A DNA stretch of 64,000 nt, taken from Allacma fusca (lineage: Eukaryota; Arthropoda; Collembola; Symphypleona; Sminthuridae). The stretch spans positions 57,819,131-57,883,130 of the forward strand of contig OX359247.1 in the NCBI GenBank assembly GCA_947179485.1, read 5' to 3'. The notes below the pieces were generated by a model. That model ran no database searches, was not told the DNA's origin, and saw only the letters and a program-made list of their open reading frames with translations. A program made the translations under genes and the position numbers. Below, piece by piece: positions 52,801-63,614 of this stretch; position 1 is the stretch's first letter, and the number at the start of each line of letters is the position of its first letter.

Positions 52801-55800
52801 AATCTAAGTTTAGATTTTTAACTTCACTCACTAAGCTTCTGTGTGAAGTTTCGCTTTTGGAAAACGCCAATATGACCACTTAAACTTTAAAACCCATATT
52901 GTTAGACTAAATGTCCAAAATTGTTGTTTCATTATTTCATTTTCGCATTGTTTTCTAACCTTAACCAGAGCTGCTTGCAGGTATCAGGTAGTACCTGAAA
53001 AATACCCGCCGGGTCGGGTTCGGGTCAAGTTCGGGTCAGCTACAAAAAAAAGTACCTGAGGTTCGGGTCAAGTGCGGGTACATCAAGGATCCGCACCTGA
53101 AAGTACAGGTCGGGTTACGACCAAGTTCGGGTTTAAAAAATATACCTGAGATCAATGTCAGGTACAAGTTCGGTTCGACGAATTCAAAATACCTGAACCC
53201 GAACTTGCAATTTCAGGTATGCAAGTTTTTTTCCCGCAATAATTTAACTGTAAGTTCACGTGAATGAAACTCAAGCTCAACGCAACGTTAATGTAGCTTC
53301 ACATGGCCGAAGAGCACGTGGGAGCTAGTGATTAGAACTTCCATATCAATTAAATTTACAAACAACCAAACTTTTCTAATTAATTTCAGGATATAGTATT
53401 AACGCTATAGCAGACATCATCACATTTGGATCTTTTTCGAGCATAATAAATTCACAGTAGAATCATTATTTTACTTTGGTAGTGCTTATTTGTTCTCCAA
53501 AAAGTAGTGCTATAATGAGTGAAGGTGGAGCTTTGGAAATTGGCGAAGACTTAGATGAAAGTACCGATGACCCCGTCATACCTCACAATTCACAAAAGAA
53601 GTCAATAGTTCACCAGCATTTTACATTCAACGAAGAAAGCAACAAGTACATCTGTAAAAATTGCAAGTAAGTCTTTAAGTAAATTATTAAATATTATTAT
53701 AAACATTTTTACGTATATATTATTTGCTTATTAATTGCTTTTGGTATGTTAAAATACTAAATGGTAGAATTTTTACATCTCGACTAATGTTACAGGAAAT
53801 CCTTCAAAAGGGAACCGAGATCCAGTACTGGAAATTTGATGAAGCATTTAAAAACAAAACATGCTAATAAATTAAATGTGACCAACAATGATCATCTTGC
53901 TTTGAAGGGGCCGCTACCAGTGGCATTTAGCAAGGCATTTATATTAAAATATTGGCATTCTCTTGAGATAGGATATTCTAATCGTAGTAGCTAATTAGAT
54001 AACAAGGAGGACTGATAGGACTAATTATTATTTTTTACAGACATCATGCGATAAAGATTTATTGCGACTCCTCGGGGAGTTCATAATTATGACCAATCAG
54101 CCCTTCAGTATTGTTGAAGAGGAATCATTCAGAGCATTGATGTTATTGGGTAAACAATACTCGCTGCATATCCCCCAACGAGAAACCATTAAGGGAAAAA
54201 TTCAATCTATGTATCTTGAAAAGAAAGAAGGAATTAAAGCAAAATTACAGGTAAATTATTTCAGTTATATACTCAGTCGCAAGACCAATGAAAATAGTAT
54301 AAATTTTATTCCTGAATTAATAATAATTAATAAATTTGCTGCACTTGATATCAGGCTCATTCAGGAAAAATTTCCTTAGTCGTGGACTGCTGGTCTTCGA
54401 GGTCTGGAAAGTCATTTCATGGGATACTAGCGACCTTCATCGATTCAGATTGGAATTTCCAGCAATTAATTCTCGATTTTGATATTTTAAGAGGATCGCA
54501 CAAAGGGAAAAATCTAGCTAAATCTGTCCATGATGTTCTATGCGAATATGATATAACTAGTAGATTACTTGCAATTACTAGCGATAATGCTTCAAACATG
54601 AACACTATGTTTGCAGAGCTTGGAAAACTGCTTCAACCGGTAAGTACAAGAATTTTGCTTAATTATGCGAAGACTAAAATGTCTATTTAATGTTTGTAAT
54701 TAATGTATTTTTTACTATGAATTCACCACAAGGAGGTCAATCTGAATTGCGAGGACCAAAGGGTGCGATGCTTGGCGCACATAATAAACTTAGCATGTCA
54801 AGCCGCCCTCAAAATTTTAAAAGAAACTGACAAAAAACAAGTAACCTCCGAAACCCTTTCATCATTGGACACGGAAGAAGAGTCAGATGATCTGGATTCT
54901 GAGGAAGAGCCAACTCGTTCTAATGGAGCAAGAAATGTGTCCATATATGATAGGGTAATTAATCTTGTTTGTACACTTAAGAACTTAAAAGTCCCATGTT
55001 GACGTACTTACCTCTCGTGAAATACATGGCATAAGCGACATTAAAGCATACCTTTATCATGGCATGCATTTAATGCCTCGTGATTCCTATTAAACCTATT
55101 CTGTTTCCCCTTGCAATGAAAAATATGGGCCACTCAAAATATTTACCATAATTAATTAGTTATAATCCAGATTGGTTTCTAGCACGTTATAGTTAAATTA
55201 TAATATGTGGATTTATGCAATTGAAAATGTTTTTAGCTAAAAAGATCCATTGGGAAAATTCGTAAGTCTAGCATTCTGAGGGATTCAATGGACCATTTCT
55301 GTGAAACTTTTAAAATTCCAAAACTCCAGCTTTTACAGGACATGAAAGTCAGGTGGAACTCAACGCTCAAAATGTTACAACGTTGCCTTACTTTGAGAAA
55401 AGTAAGTTACAAATAATCATCATTTTGAGTTTATAAAATTGTTTACTAAATCTAGACAAACCATTTTTGCAGGCCCTCGATGCCACTATGATGAGCGAGT
55501 TGACGCTTCGTTCCCTTGTTTTGTCGGAATGGGATTGGAAAGTTGTCGCAGATATGGTTGAATTACTAACTGTGAGTTTCCTATTTTGCTCTCTTAAAAA
55601 AGTAACCCATTTTAAGGAAGCGTCAGTCAGTGTTGAAATAGTATTGTCCGTGGGTCCGTGGGCCGGTCTGTTCCGCCGTTTTCTTCCAATTTTGTTCAAA
55701 TGATTTGTGAATACTACTTTTGCAGTTGAGTTCGTTACTGGTTGAAATCGGTAGGCGTGTTCGTACGGAAAAATATAAAAATAATAAAATCTGTATTTTT

Positions 55801-58355
55801 TCCCGAACTGTTCCACTGATATTAATGAAGTTTAATTTACGCATACCAGCGCTACTACTTTTATTCTTTCCAAATATTTAGATTGTTTCGTTTTTATTTT
55901 TAAAAAGAGCTCGAATCAATACTATTAATGTGGTAAGGAGAGATGGCAGTGGCTTACGCCGCCCTACGCAACAGGCGTAAATAATCGCGAAGCTTTTAAT
56001 TTTAAATTTATTAAGACAAGTTTATAATTTTAGCCTTTTAGCAAGATTACTGAAAGGATGTCCAAGCAATATGAGCCTCTGATGTCGTTGACAGCTGCAA
56101 GTTATATTGATTTATATAACCATTTAGAATCATTCAACGTAACGTTTATATATTAAAATTTTAATAACCCATTACTTACAATATAAATGTTTTGTTTTTT
56201 ACCATTCAAATGTCAAATTCGTTAATGATTGCAGGGAAAGACCGAGTTTCATCCCAACATTCTTGCTGCAGCAAAACTAGCTTGCGAAAAGTTGAATGAG
56301 TATTACCCTAAATCAGATGGTTTCGTTTACTTGGCAGGAATTGGTATTGGTCCATTTTTTACTGAATTGAAAAAAATATTTGATTTTCGTTACAGCAGGC
56401 TTCAAATTTTATTTAGTTTTAGATCCTCGCTGCAAGTTGGAGTGGCACCGATCCGTTGGATTCAAGTCGCTGGTACAAGGTTATAAAACGTAATCCTGTA
56501 CTTTATTGTTCAGTTGCATGTCTTGTTTGCTTGTTCATATACTATTTTTATTATTTTAGTACTATTACAAAGTATTGGCAAAAGTTCTACAAGCCAGTTC
56601 AAGAAATGGGCGCCGAAGAACCGGCAACAGCGGACATCTTTGAACGGCAAATGAAGCGAGCAAAGTATGATTGCAAAGATGAGCTGGAGAAATATTTATC
56701 CTTACCCCCAATAAAATCGTCGGATTTACCCAATGGAGTCTTAACTTGGTGGAAGGTTTCCGATATCTTCTTTAATGTTACTAGTTTTTAGAATTTGGGC
56801 TGAATTTATTATACCTGGGTGTTAATAAAGTGTTTCTATACTCTATTACAGGAGCATTCGTCTATGTATCCCAATCTCTGTAAAATGGCACGGGACTTCT
56901 TAGGTGTATCAGCAACTGGAGTGCCCATCGAGTGCTTATTTTGTATGGGAACGGATCTTTTGACTCCGAAACGACTGTCGATGCTAGCGGAAACAATTCG
57001 CGTATGCTTGTGCCTGAAGGCTTGGTTGCAGTTCGAAAAACGTGATGACTATCTGCGGTCTCGTGCTGAAGCTATCGCTCAGAGAATGCTTGGGGAAGCT
57101 TAAACTTGCTTTTTGCATTATTTTTGTACTGCTTGTGACTTAGAATTAATAAAAATTTACGCATTCATAACTTATCGTATTTTGTGAGTGAGTAGTATTT
57201 ACTTGGATCAAGTATTAGGATAGAACGTATCTTTATAAGTTAGCTCTGAAAAATACGTGAAAGTCAGGTTCGGGTTCAGGTGCGGGTTCAAGTTCGGGTC
57301 GGGTTGGTTTTGGGATCCGCACATCAGGTATTTTTTCAGGTGCGGGTAGCCAAGCAATACCTGATTCAAAAATACCTGACAGGTGCGGATATTACCTCGG
57401 CTTCTGAGTGACAAGTTCGGGTCGACGAAAAAAATTAACCTGATATTTCAGGTGCGGGTCGGGTTCAGGTGCGGATCCTAATTTTTTGCTACCTGAAAGC
57501 AGCTCTGACCTTAACCATCGTTGTGAATAAAAACGATCAGGTGGTCGTATTAGGATGAAACACTGTGTATTACATCCCTTTGACATGTACCCTGGAAATA
57601 TATACTTAAAATTGACACGTCAATACTTAAGTTTTCTAAATATACTTTCAGTGGATGATCTTACGCCATCTCCATGGGAATCAAAGGAAGGAATTCTTGC
57701 AACATTTTTTCGCTGTCACAGAAATTAATCTTTTTAAGCAGACACTTCAATTTCTGGATGAACTTCTGCTCCAGAATTTTTTATTGAACTGGTGTTGCTA
57801 TTTCTGTGGTAAAGGGCTTTATCAAAAACGCATTTAAAAATAGTATTAGTTGATTTAAGCTAATCTAAGTGATTTAATGTTTCAAAAGAATGCAGCACCC
57901 AACTTGTAGAATTTCCAGACTTGAAGAAATTGCTGTTCGATAATACAGATTTCATTGATACACTTCTCAGCATCACATATCTCAGCCTGGAATTTCTTTC
58001 CTCGGTCTACACCAGCAACGTAATTTCAGAAGTGGCGCAAGCTGATATGGTATTTATATGTTGTATGCATTCAAGTTACGATATCCCAAATATGATTAGG
58101 TTTTTAGTTTATGTGTCTTTGAAAAGGAAATATTGCCCAAACAGGATAGTATAATTTTTCCAATTCTGGAATTTTGTTTTTGATTAGGAAACCAGGGGTA
58201 TTTTTTGTATTTTTGAACTATTGTTCACCTTATTTCTACATGATGTGAACTTATACAAATCTGTCGGGGACAAATTGGATTCTCAGGTGGAAGATTGGCT
58301 AGCTAAACGTGGCCATAGTCCGAAGATACCAAGGAGAATGAATCTCACGTCGTAA
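49854..58355 (+). CDS. STAND/NB-ARC NTPase, NLR-like receptor, with a hAT element in an intron
   Basis: The model joins 49854-51839, 51885-51974, 52098-52304, 57652-57808, 57910-58049 and 58188-58355, all in phase, for 915 residues. The first block has a hydrophobic low-complexity N-terminus (about 82-116). Then comes NB-ARC: FYGRED at 138, Walker A GLGGMGKS at 170-177, Walker B IFIFDD at 241-246, TSRN at 277-280 and GHPLG at 334-338. The following helices (to about 660) and the small 3' exons look like a winged-helix plus helical-repeat sensor. Such proteins are ATP-driven switches that oligomerise on signal, as in Apaf-1 and NLRs; an immune or cell-death role is inference. The start is uncertain because a strong acceptor lies just upstream. 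An alternative ending uses 51885-52045 and 52098-52332 (stop TGA), but it strands the three downstream exons and gives a less protein-like frame. Confidence 0.75.
52985..53225. repeat. Left subterminal repeat array of the hAT element
   Basis: About 240 bp of clustered GGTTCGGGT, TACCTGA and CAGGTNCGGGT motifs lie just inside the left end. hAT transposases of other families bind short subterminal repeats, so this is a likely transposase-binding region (inference). Confidence 0.7.
53515..57103 (+). CDS. hAT transposase, BED zinc-finger type, 12 exons
   Basis: Twelve exons join in phase with no stop: 53515-53666, 53796-53919, 54041-54250, 54355-54639, 54733-54954, 55237-55401, 55473-55571, 56034-56138, 56235-56343, 56423-56489, 56560-56755 and 56852-57103 (661 residues). 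Exons 1-2 form a BED finger (YICKNC ... HLKTKH). Next are QPFSIVEEESF, the first catalytic Asp in SLVVDCWSS, the second in ITSDNASN, the VRCLAHIINLACQA signature, KVRWNST, LSEWDW, DPRCKLEWH and the C-terminal hAT dimerisation region with the catalytic Glu in GVPIECLFCMG. In most hATs that motif is ER-F-S, so CLFC is unusual. It would cut and paste DNA in the nucleus. So many introns in an active-looking hAT gene is unusual. Exon 2's donor (GTGGCA) is the least certain junction. Confidence 0.88.
57148..57153 (+). promoter_or_regulatory. Polyadenylation signal AATAAA of the hAT transposase gene
   Basis: AATAAA lies 45 bases after the transposase TAA stop and before the right subterminal repeats, so transcripts could end inside the element without truncating the host NB-ARC transcript. 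Confidence 0.6.
57237..57500. repeat. Right subterminal repeat array of the hAT element
   Basis: About 260 bp rich in GGTTCGGGT, CAGGTGCGGGT and TACCTGA motifs lie just inside the right end and mirror the left array. Confidence 0.7.
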
Positions 58356-59836
58356 TATTTTATACAAAGTGAATTTTATTTTCGAGCTACCAGCAATATA
58401 TATTAACGAGTTCTCTGTATAATCTAGGACAAAAACATCCCTCAGGAAATTCTCACAAGTGCAATACTGCTCGGACAGAACGAAAAAATGGATTGAAGTG
58501 ATTTTGTCAAATTGAAAGAGCTTCTGAAATTGTTTATAGTTTTATAAATTATCATAATAAATTTCATGCTGGTTCGAGTGAAGACAATTGATTCAGTGTC
58601 GGTCCTTTCTTTACATAATCATACATACCTATTTCGATACTCTTTTAAATATCTTTTATTCGTGATTTGATTTATTAAAATTAACGTAATGCTTCCAAAA
58701 GCACATTCAGTACTTGATTTCTGGTTGTCGTAAATTGTAATGCTATTGTGTGCAATTTATTATCATTGATCTGGGTACATTTTTCGATAACAGATGTTAG
58801 CACGTGATGCAAGGCAAGCCATTTTTAAGGGTTACAACTAACTTGAACTTTTGTGAGCTTGATCCTTGGTTGTAATTACTATGACGATCTGTACGTATCT
58901 AAATGTACACAGTAAGCACGCATGCTTTTGATAGGTAAACCATGGGAGACAAAAAACAAGCTCAGTAGCTTTTAAAATACGAGAAATTAATACTGGAATT
59001 TTATGAAGCTATCCAGATTTAACAGGAAATGTTGTATTTTATCAGAAATAAAATTCCTGAAAGCTGCGAAAAAGGCAGCTAATGATATCCGTTTCACACT
59101 GTTCATAGTCCAGCGTTAAATCATAATGTTTTATTTTCAAATATTTCGCTTCTGTTTGTTGAACCCAATTTTTTAGGGCGGCTTGAGCGCCCCTAAAAGT
59201 CCATAGGTACGTAGGTCTGTTTGTCCAACACTTTTACTTCGAAATTACTCAACAGATTTTGTCAAAATTGTTGTTAACATTGTTTCGGCTAAAAGCTCGG
59301 CTGTGCTATGAGTTCTTTATTGTTAGAAATCGGGCTTAAAAAAATAAAAACAAATGAAATCTGTATTGTCGGGGCACGAACTACTTGCAGTCTGCCAATT
59401 AGGGACAGGCAGGCTGTAGTCCGCCTGCTGTGTACGTAGCAAAAAAGCTTCATATATGTACATACGTGCTGTGTACTACGGGTGGCTTACCCCTTATATC
59501 TGCTTGAAATGGATTCAGAAAAATTGAAACATAACTATCGAGGGTAACGAATATTTTATTCGTTACTATTTAGCTATAACTGTTGTGTTGGCAATCCAGC
59601 CTCAGTCAGCAGTTCATCCATGTATTTCTATATTTATGAGTAAATAACTCAATATTATTGTGACCAATCAGTTTATTCGCAATTATAATTCTATAATGTC
59701 GTCTGACTCTGTCCGTCACTCCTTTACTGACATTCAACAAATAAACACATTCTTGGTTCTGGAGTCAAACTTGATTTTCCACCACTATTCTGAGTGACCA
59801 ACTATTCATTGAGCCATTAAAATAGTTCATTAAACT
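58356..59836. other. 3' flank of the NB-ARC gene and spacer to its pseudogene
   Basis: It starts with the 3' untranslated region of the NB-ARC gene and an AATAAA at 58556-58561. At about 59171-59198 a hairpin-forming sequence (TTTTTAGGGCG ... CGCCCCTAAAAG) is followed by a tract of the kind seen in dispersed repeats (TACGTAGGTCTGTTTGTCCA). No gene was recognised. Confidence 0.5.
58556..58561 (+). promoter_or_regulatory. Likely polyadenylation signal of the NB-ARC gene
   Basis: This is the first AATAAA after the modelled TAA stop at 58355, about 200 bases downstream. It supports 58188-58355 as the terminal exon. Confidence 0.5.
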
Positions 59837-61440
59837 GTAACCGTGCTGTTGAGCAGGTTAAAATCGCAATACGACTACATTTACTGGTTTAATGCAGAAA
59901 CTCAAGCAAGTTTGAATCGTGATTTTGAGGGATTAGCGGTGGATCTGAACATGGAATTCGGATCAGTTTCCCATCTTTCCAAGATTTATCGCTACCTTTC
60001 CAAGCATGCCAAGAATGGAATATTCATATTTGACGATGCACAAGCACTAAAGATTGACGGTGACAAATTTGGAATCGAAAAATACCTCCAGCCCAAAGTT
60101 CAGTGTCAAAACCCGTTGTTTATCGTGACCTCTCGGAATCCCTGGGGCGACGTGAGAACGAGAATCAAGTGCATTCCATTAAACCCACTTTCTGACAAGC
60201 ACTCCCGAGTAGGGGTGAGTATAACGAGACAACGAGACGAGAATCTCGTTTATCTCGCTCTTTATTTATCAACGAGACAGTACGAGACATCTCGCTTTAT
60301 TTAACGAGAATATCATTTGCAATTAAATCTTGTTGAAGCCCATATCAAACTGAAAAATGGGGTGTTTTTTATACCATGTTGTCAATTAAAACATTTTGCA
60401 GTTCTTGGTGCTCGCTTTTATTGCGTTAGGTTTTCATTAATTCTTTTCAAGGCTTCCATGTTTTCACATTTTATGGTCCAAACCCAAAAATAAATATTTA
60501 GCGCCTTGGGATTGTTCCGAATTGTGAAATTAAATAAATTTGTATGTTCTTTCACCAGAATTTGTGCAGTCTACAAATAAATTGCATATATTTCAACAGA
60601 AAAACCATGTTTTTGCCCTGTCTCGTTTGTCTCGTGCGTTGCTTACTCTCGCTACTCTCGTTCTTAAAATATCTCGTTCTCGTATTTTTTTCAGAAACGA
60701 GAACGAGACAAACGAGAATTTTAAAACCAACGAGATACTCACCCCTACTCCCGAGCTTGCATTATTAAATATCTGGGAATCGAAGATCAAGAACTCCCAG
60801 AACGTTTGAAGTTCACTGTGTCATCCTTGGTCTCATTAGTTGAAGGGCATCCATTGGGTATGTCTTTACTGGGTATTAAAACGGCTGAGAAGGGTGACAG
60901 AATTCATTTCGATGTTATCCAGTCCAGAGTAAATAGCTACATCGAACTCTTGCAAAATCAGTGTATCGAGGACTTGTCAGAGCAGATGAAGTATGAGGCA
61001 AGATTGCAAATCATTTTCAATGAAACCTTCAAAAATTTGGAAGCTTCAGACGATGTAAAATTTGCAATAGAATTATTAAACATTGTGACCCTCTTATCTC
61101 ATTACGATATCTCTGTTGGTTTTATCAATGGTATATTTTGCGGAAAAATTACGTGCCGGAAGGTATTTTCAACACACGTTTTGGAATTGCCGACGCTGAT
61201 ACCCGTGTAAAAGTAGGCTTGAAAATATTACAGGCGAACTCTTTAGTACGATTGGAGACCCAAAAATATCGGGATATTTACAAAGACTACGAACAGGTTC
61301 ACGAGTACGACATGATCAGAATGCATGGGCTTCTTCAGCAATGTGCAAGAAATAGGATCGTTTCAGTTTTTCGAACTAAATATTTTAATTCCAAATACTG
61401 ATGATTTTTTCTTAACCTGTTATACGTTTGGTACTCATGT
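59837..61440 (+). pseudogene. 5'-truncated, disrupted copy of the NB-ARC gene
   Basis: From GTAACCGTGCTGTTGAGCAG onward the sequence follows the parent gene (parent positions about 50391-51480) almost codon by codon. The junction falls just after the parent's Walker A, so the P-loop is absent. It keeps YDYIYWFNAE, GIFIFDDA, FIVTSRNPWGD and EGHPLGMSLLGIK. It is interrupted by a 538-bp hAT MITE at 60210-60747, carries a one-base deletion near 61140 (GCGGAAAAATT against GCGGGAAAAATT in the parent), and lacks about 40 bases near 61361. Similarity fades after about 61440. It is a tandem partial duplication of the functional gene about 1.5 kb upstream, now non-functional. Confidence 0.9.
60210..60747. 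mobile_element. Non-autonomous hAT element (538 bp) inside the NB-ARC pseudogene
   Basis: The ends are TAGGGGTGAGTAT and its complement ATACTCACCCCTA. The 8-bp target duplication CTCCCGAG is perfect (60202-60209 and 60748-60755), and the parent NB-ARC gene shows the uninterrupted site with one copy. Near both ends are many ACGAGAC/GTCTCGT motifs in both orientations. There is no transposase. The TAGGGG-type ends and 8-bp duplication place it in hAT. Confidence 0.92.
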
Positions 61441-63614
61441 TCTTAACCCTATAGTTCCTGTAGTTTTCATGTTGCATGGGCTCCCAACGTATGGACAAAC
61501 TGTCCCATGTTATTATTTCATTGGGGACCATAAGCATATTTCAACCAATGCAATCACAGTGATGTTTCTATAAACCTTGAATACTAGTGTATCTATGCCT
61601 CCATATTCCCGCCAATCAGTTTGTATGTATGTGTGTTTGACCGTTAGTCTTTATGCCCACCTGTCTCTATGGCAGCTAGACCTTATGCCCGTTTGTATGT
61701 ATGTCTGTTGCCTAGTTTATTTGTATGGCCTTTTGTCTGTGTGTTATTTTATTTGTATGCCAGCTTGTATGTATTCCAGTTTGTCTGTATGTCCGTATGT
61801 CGATTTGCTTGTATGTCCGTATGTCCGTATGTCTGTACGTCCGTATGTCCGTATGTCTGTATATCAGTTTGTGTGTATAGCCTTTCGTCTGTACATACTG
61901 GTAATGAAAATTCACGAAGTCATTATCTGATTGCAATCCAAGCATTACCCATTACTGAGCTTGACTTGAAATTATGGTGGACTACAAACCTGACGATAAA
62001 GGACAGACACATTTTGGGTCCCTCAATGTTGCCCAACTACTTTGGCCCATTTTGTCAACGATCCCGGAACGCAGGATCGGGAACGTTTTTCATACCCGCC
62101 TTAAGATTCTTAAGTCCCGATAATCGAACGAATAACCCAGAAAAATGATATTCACTCTAATCTTATGCTATAAAATTAGCTGCAATCAAAATGTTTCGAA
62201 ATATTTTTGTGAGACGGTTCAAGAAACACGGTTTCTCCCAATCATAGCTCCTAAAGATACATTTCCCCGAAATTAGTGTCAGTCCTCATATATCAGGCTC
62301 ACAATTCCCTACGTGGGAATTCAAGAATACCTACTGAAAGCCAATGAAATTTCCTACAAGCGAGCGTGAAATAGTATTCCAAACAAAATTTTAAAATACA
62401 AATTATAAAATAAAAAATATATAAGTGTAAACAATGCTTAAAGTAATAAGCACAGAGTAAAAATTCAAAAACAAAATGTAAGTTTTCCATAAAATATAAC
62501 GAATTTACTCAACTACCATCACCCGTGTCTCTAAAATTTTTTAACAACAAGTATGGAACACCGTTTAGTAAATTCTAGTATATGCCTAATTAATAACTAC
62601 AATAGTTGTAGCGTCTCGGTGAATATTTATATTTGCATCGTGTCAAAATCCGATCAAAATGAGAAGAGGTGTCCAAACGAAAGATGAGATAATATGTAAA
62701 GGGTCATTAAAAAATACAGTAAGGTGCTTTATAATGAATATATGAAATATATTCCACAGTTACATTATATCTATAGAAACTCGAAGAAATTAAGCGAATT
62801 AGAATATTATCAGTGTATAATAGTTCTTATTTCATTACGCTGTAAAGCCGCATTTCGTCTACGCATTGTTTACAATAATTTGCAAAATATACCATTACGT
62901 TATTTGTTGCTTTTTTATTATGCTATTTATAGTGATAGTGCAAGTATGCGTCATTGTTACAACCAAGCCACGTATTAAAAACAATGTATATTCTCATTCT
63001 TTTTGCGGCACAGCGTATCTGTATACATGTGCTGGATTAATTGAAGTATACCCAACATGGTTTATGAAATTGAATTCCACTCAATTCAATTCAAAATGTT
63101 GCACTGAACTGAATTAGATAGGTTTTTGCTGAATTGAATCGAAAATCTAGTTTCAGTTTAGCATATTATTTGAACTGATTTGAACGATTGAATGTCCGCC
63201 ATTTTGGGCAACTTGTCCTCGTACTATTCCCTGGCATTTTGGGCATTTTCATTCGAGGGTAAATTTGACAAATTGCGCAAAATCATCAATTAAAAAAGAA
63301 ACATTTATACGGTTTGGAGTTAGGTTAGAAAATCTCTTGGCCATTTTGGAGGCAGGTTTAGAAAATGACTTGGGTATTTTCATTGGCATGGTTTTTGACT
63401 ATGTCGCAACATTATATATTGATAACAGTTGTGTGTTAATTTTTATTACTTGAATTCTAATTCATGGCCAGTACATCTTAATTAATTACTGTTACAACTG
63501 TTTCAAGAAACTTCCTTCTTTTACTACACACAAGGATTACACTTTCGTAATAAATAGTCATCGATATTTTAAGAGCAAAAGGTCATGCTTAATACAGAAC
63601 TTGCACTTGAACTG
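61441..63614. other. Region after the pseudogene, no gene recognised
   Basis: It contains a degenerate 8-bp GTATGTCC-type repeat (61615-61885) that creates long but meaningless open frames, then AT-rich sequence. An AATTGAATTC-type low-complexity patch lies at 63068-63190. No exon with supporting splice phase was seen. Confidence 0.5.
61770..61870. repeat. 8-bp GTATGTCC minisatellite
   Basis: Copies of TATGTCCG and TATGTCTG follow each other, with degenerate copies extending upstream to about 61615. The repeat gives cysteine/valine-rich open frames on both strands that should not be read as proteins. Confidence 0.8.

Larger units (their letters stand above)
52966..57507 (+). mobile_element. 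Complete autonomous-looking hAT transposon (4542 bp)
   Basis: The ends are inverted repeats: CAGAGCTGCTTGCAGGTA at the left, and at the right, read on the minus strand, CAGAGCTGCTTTCAGGTA. They are flanked by a perfect 8-bp target duplication ACCTTAAC (52958-52965 and 57508-57515), which defines a hAT insertion. Just inside each end lies an array of GGTTCGGGT/CAGGT motifs, oppositely oriented at the two ends. Between them is a 12-exon transposase gene open throughout. The perfect duplication and open gene point to a recent, possibly still mobile copy. It sits in the same orientation as, and inside an intron of, the NB-ARC gene. Confidence 0.92.

Noticed and set aside
55388-55816. 142-codon minus-strand open frame inside the hAT element
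   Set aside because: It overlaps transposase exons and introns on the opposite strand and shows no motif; it is a shadow frame.
61577-62148. Two long overlapping open frames rich in C, V, Y and P
   Set aside because: They arise from the degenerate GTATGTCC repeat and carry no recognisable domain.
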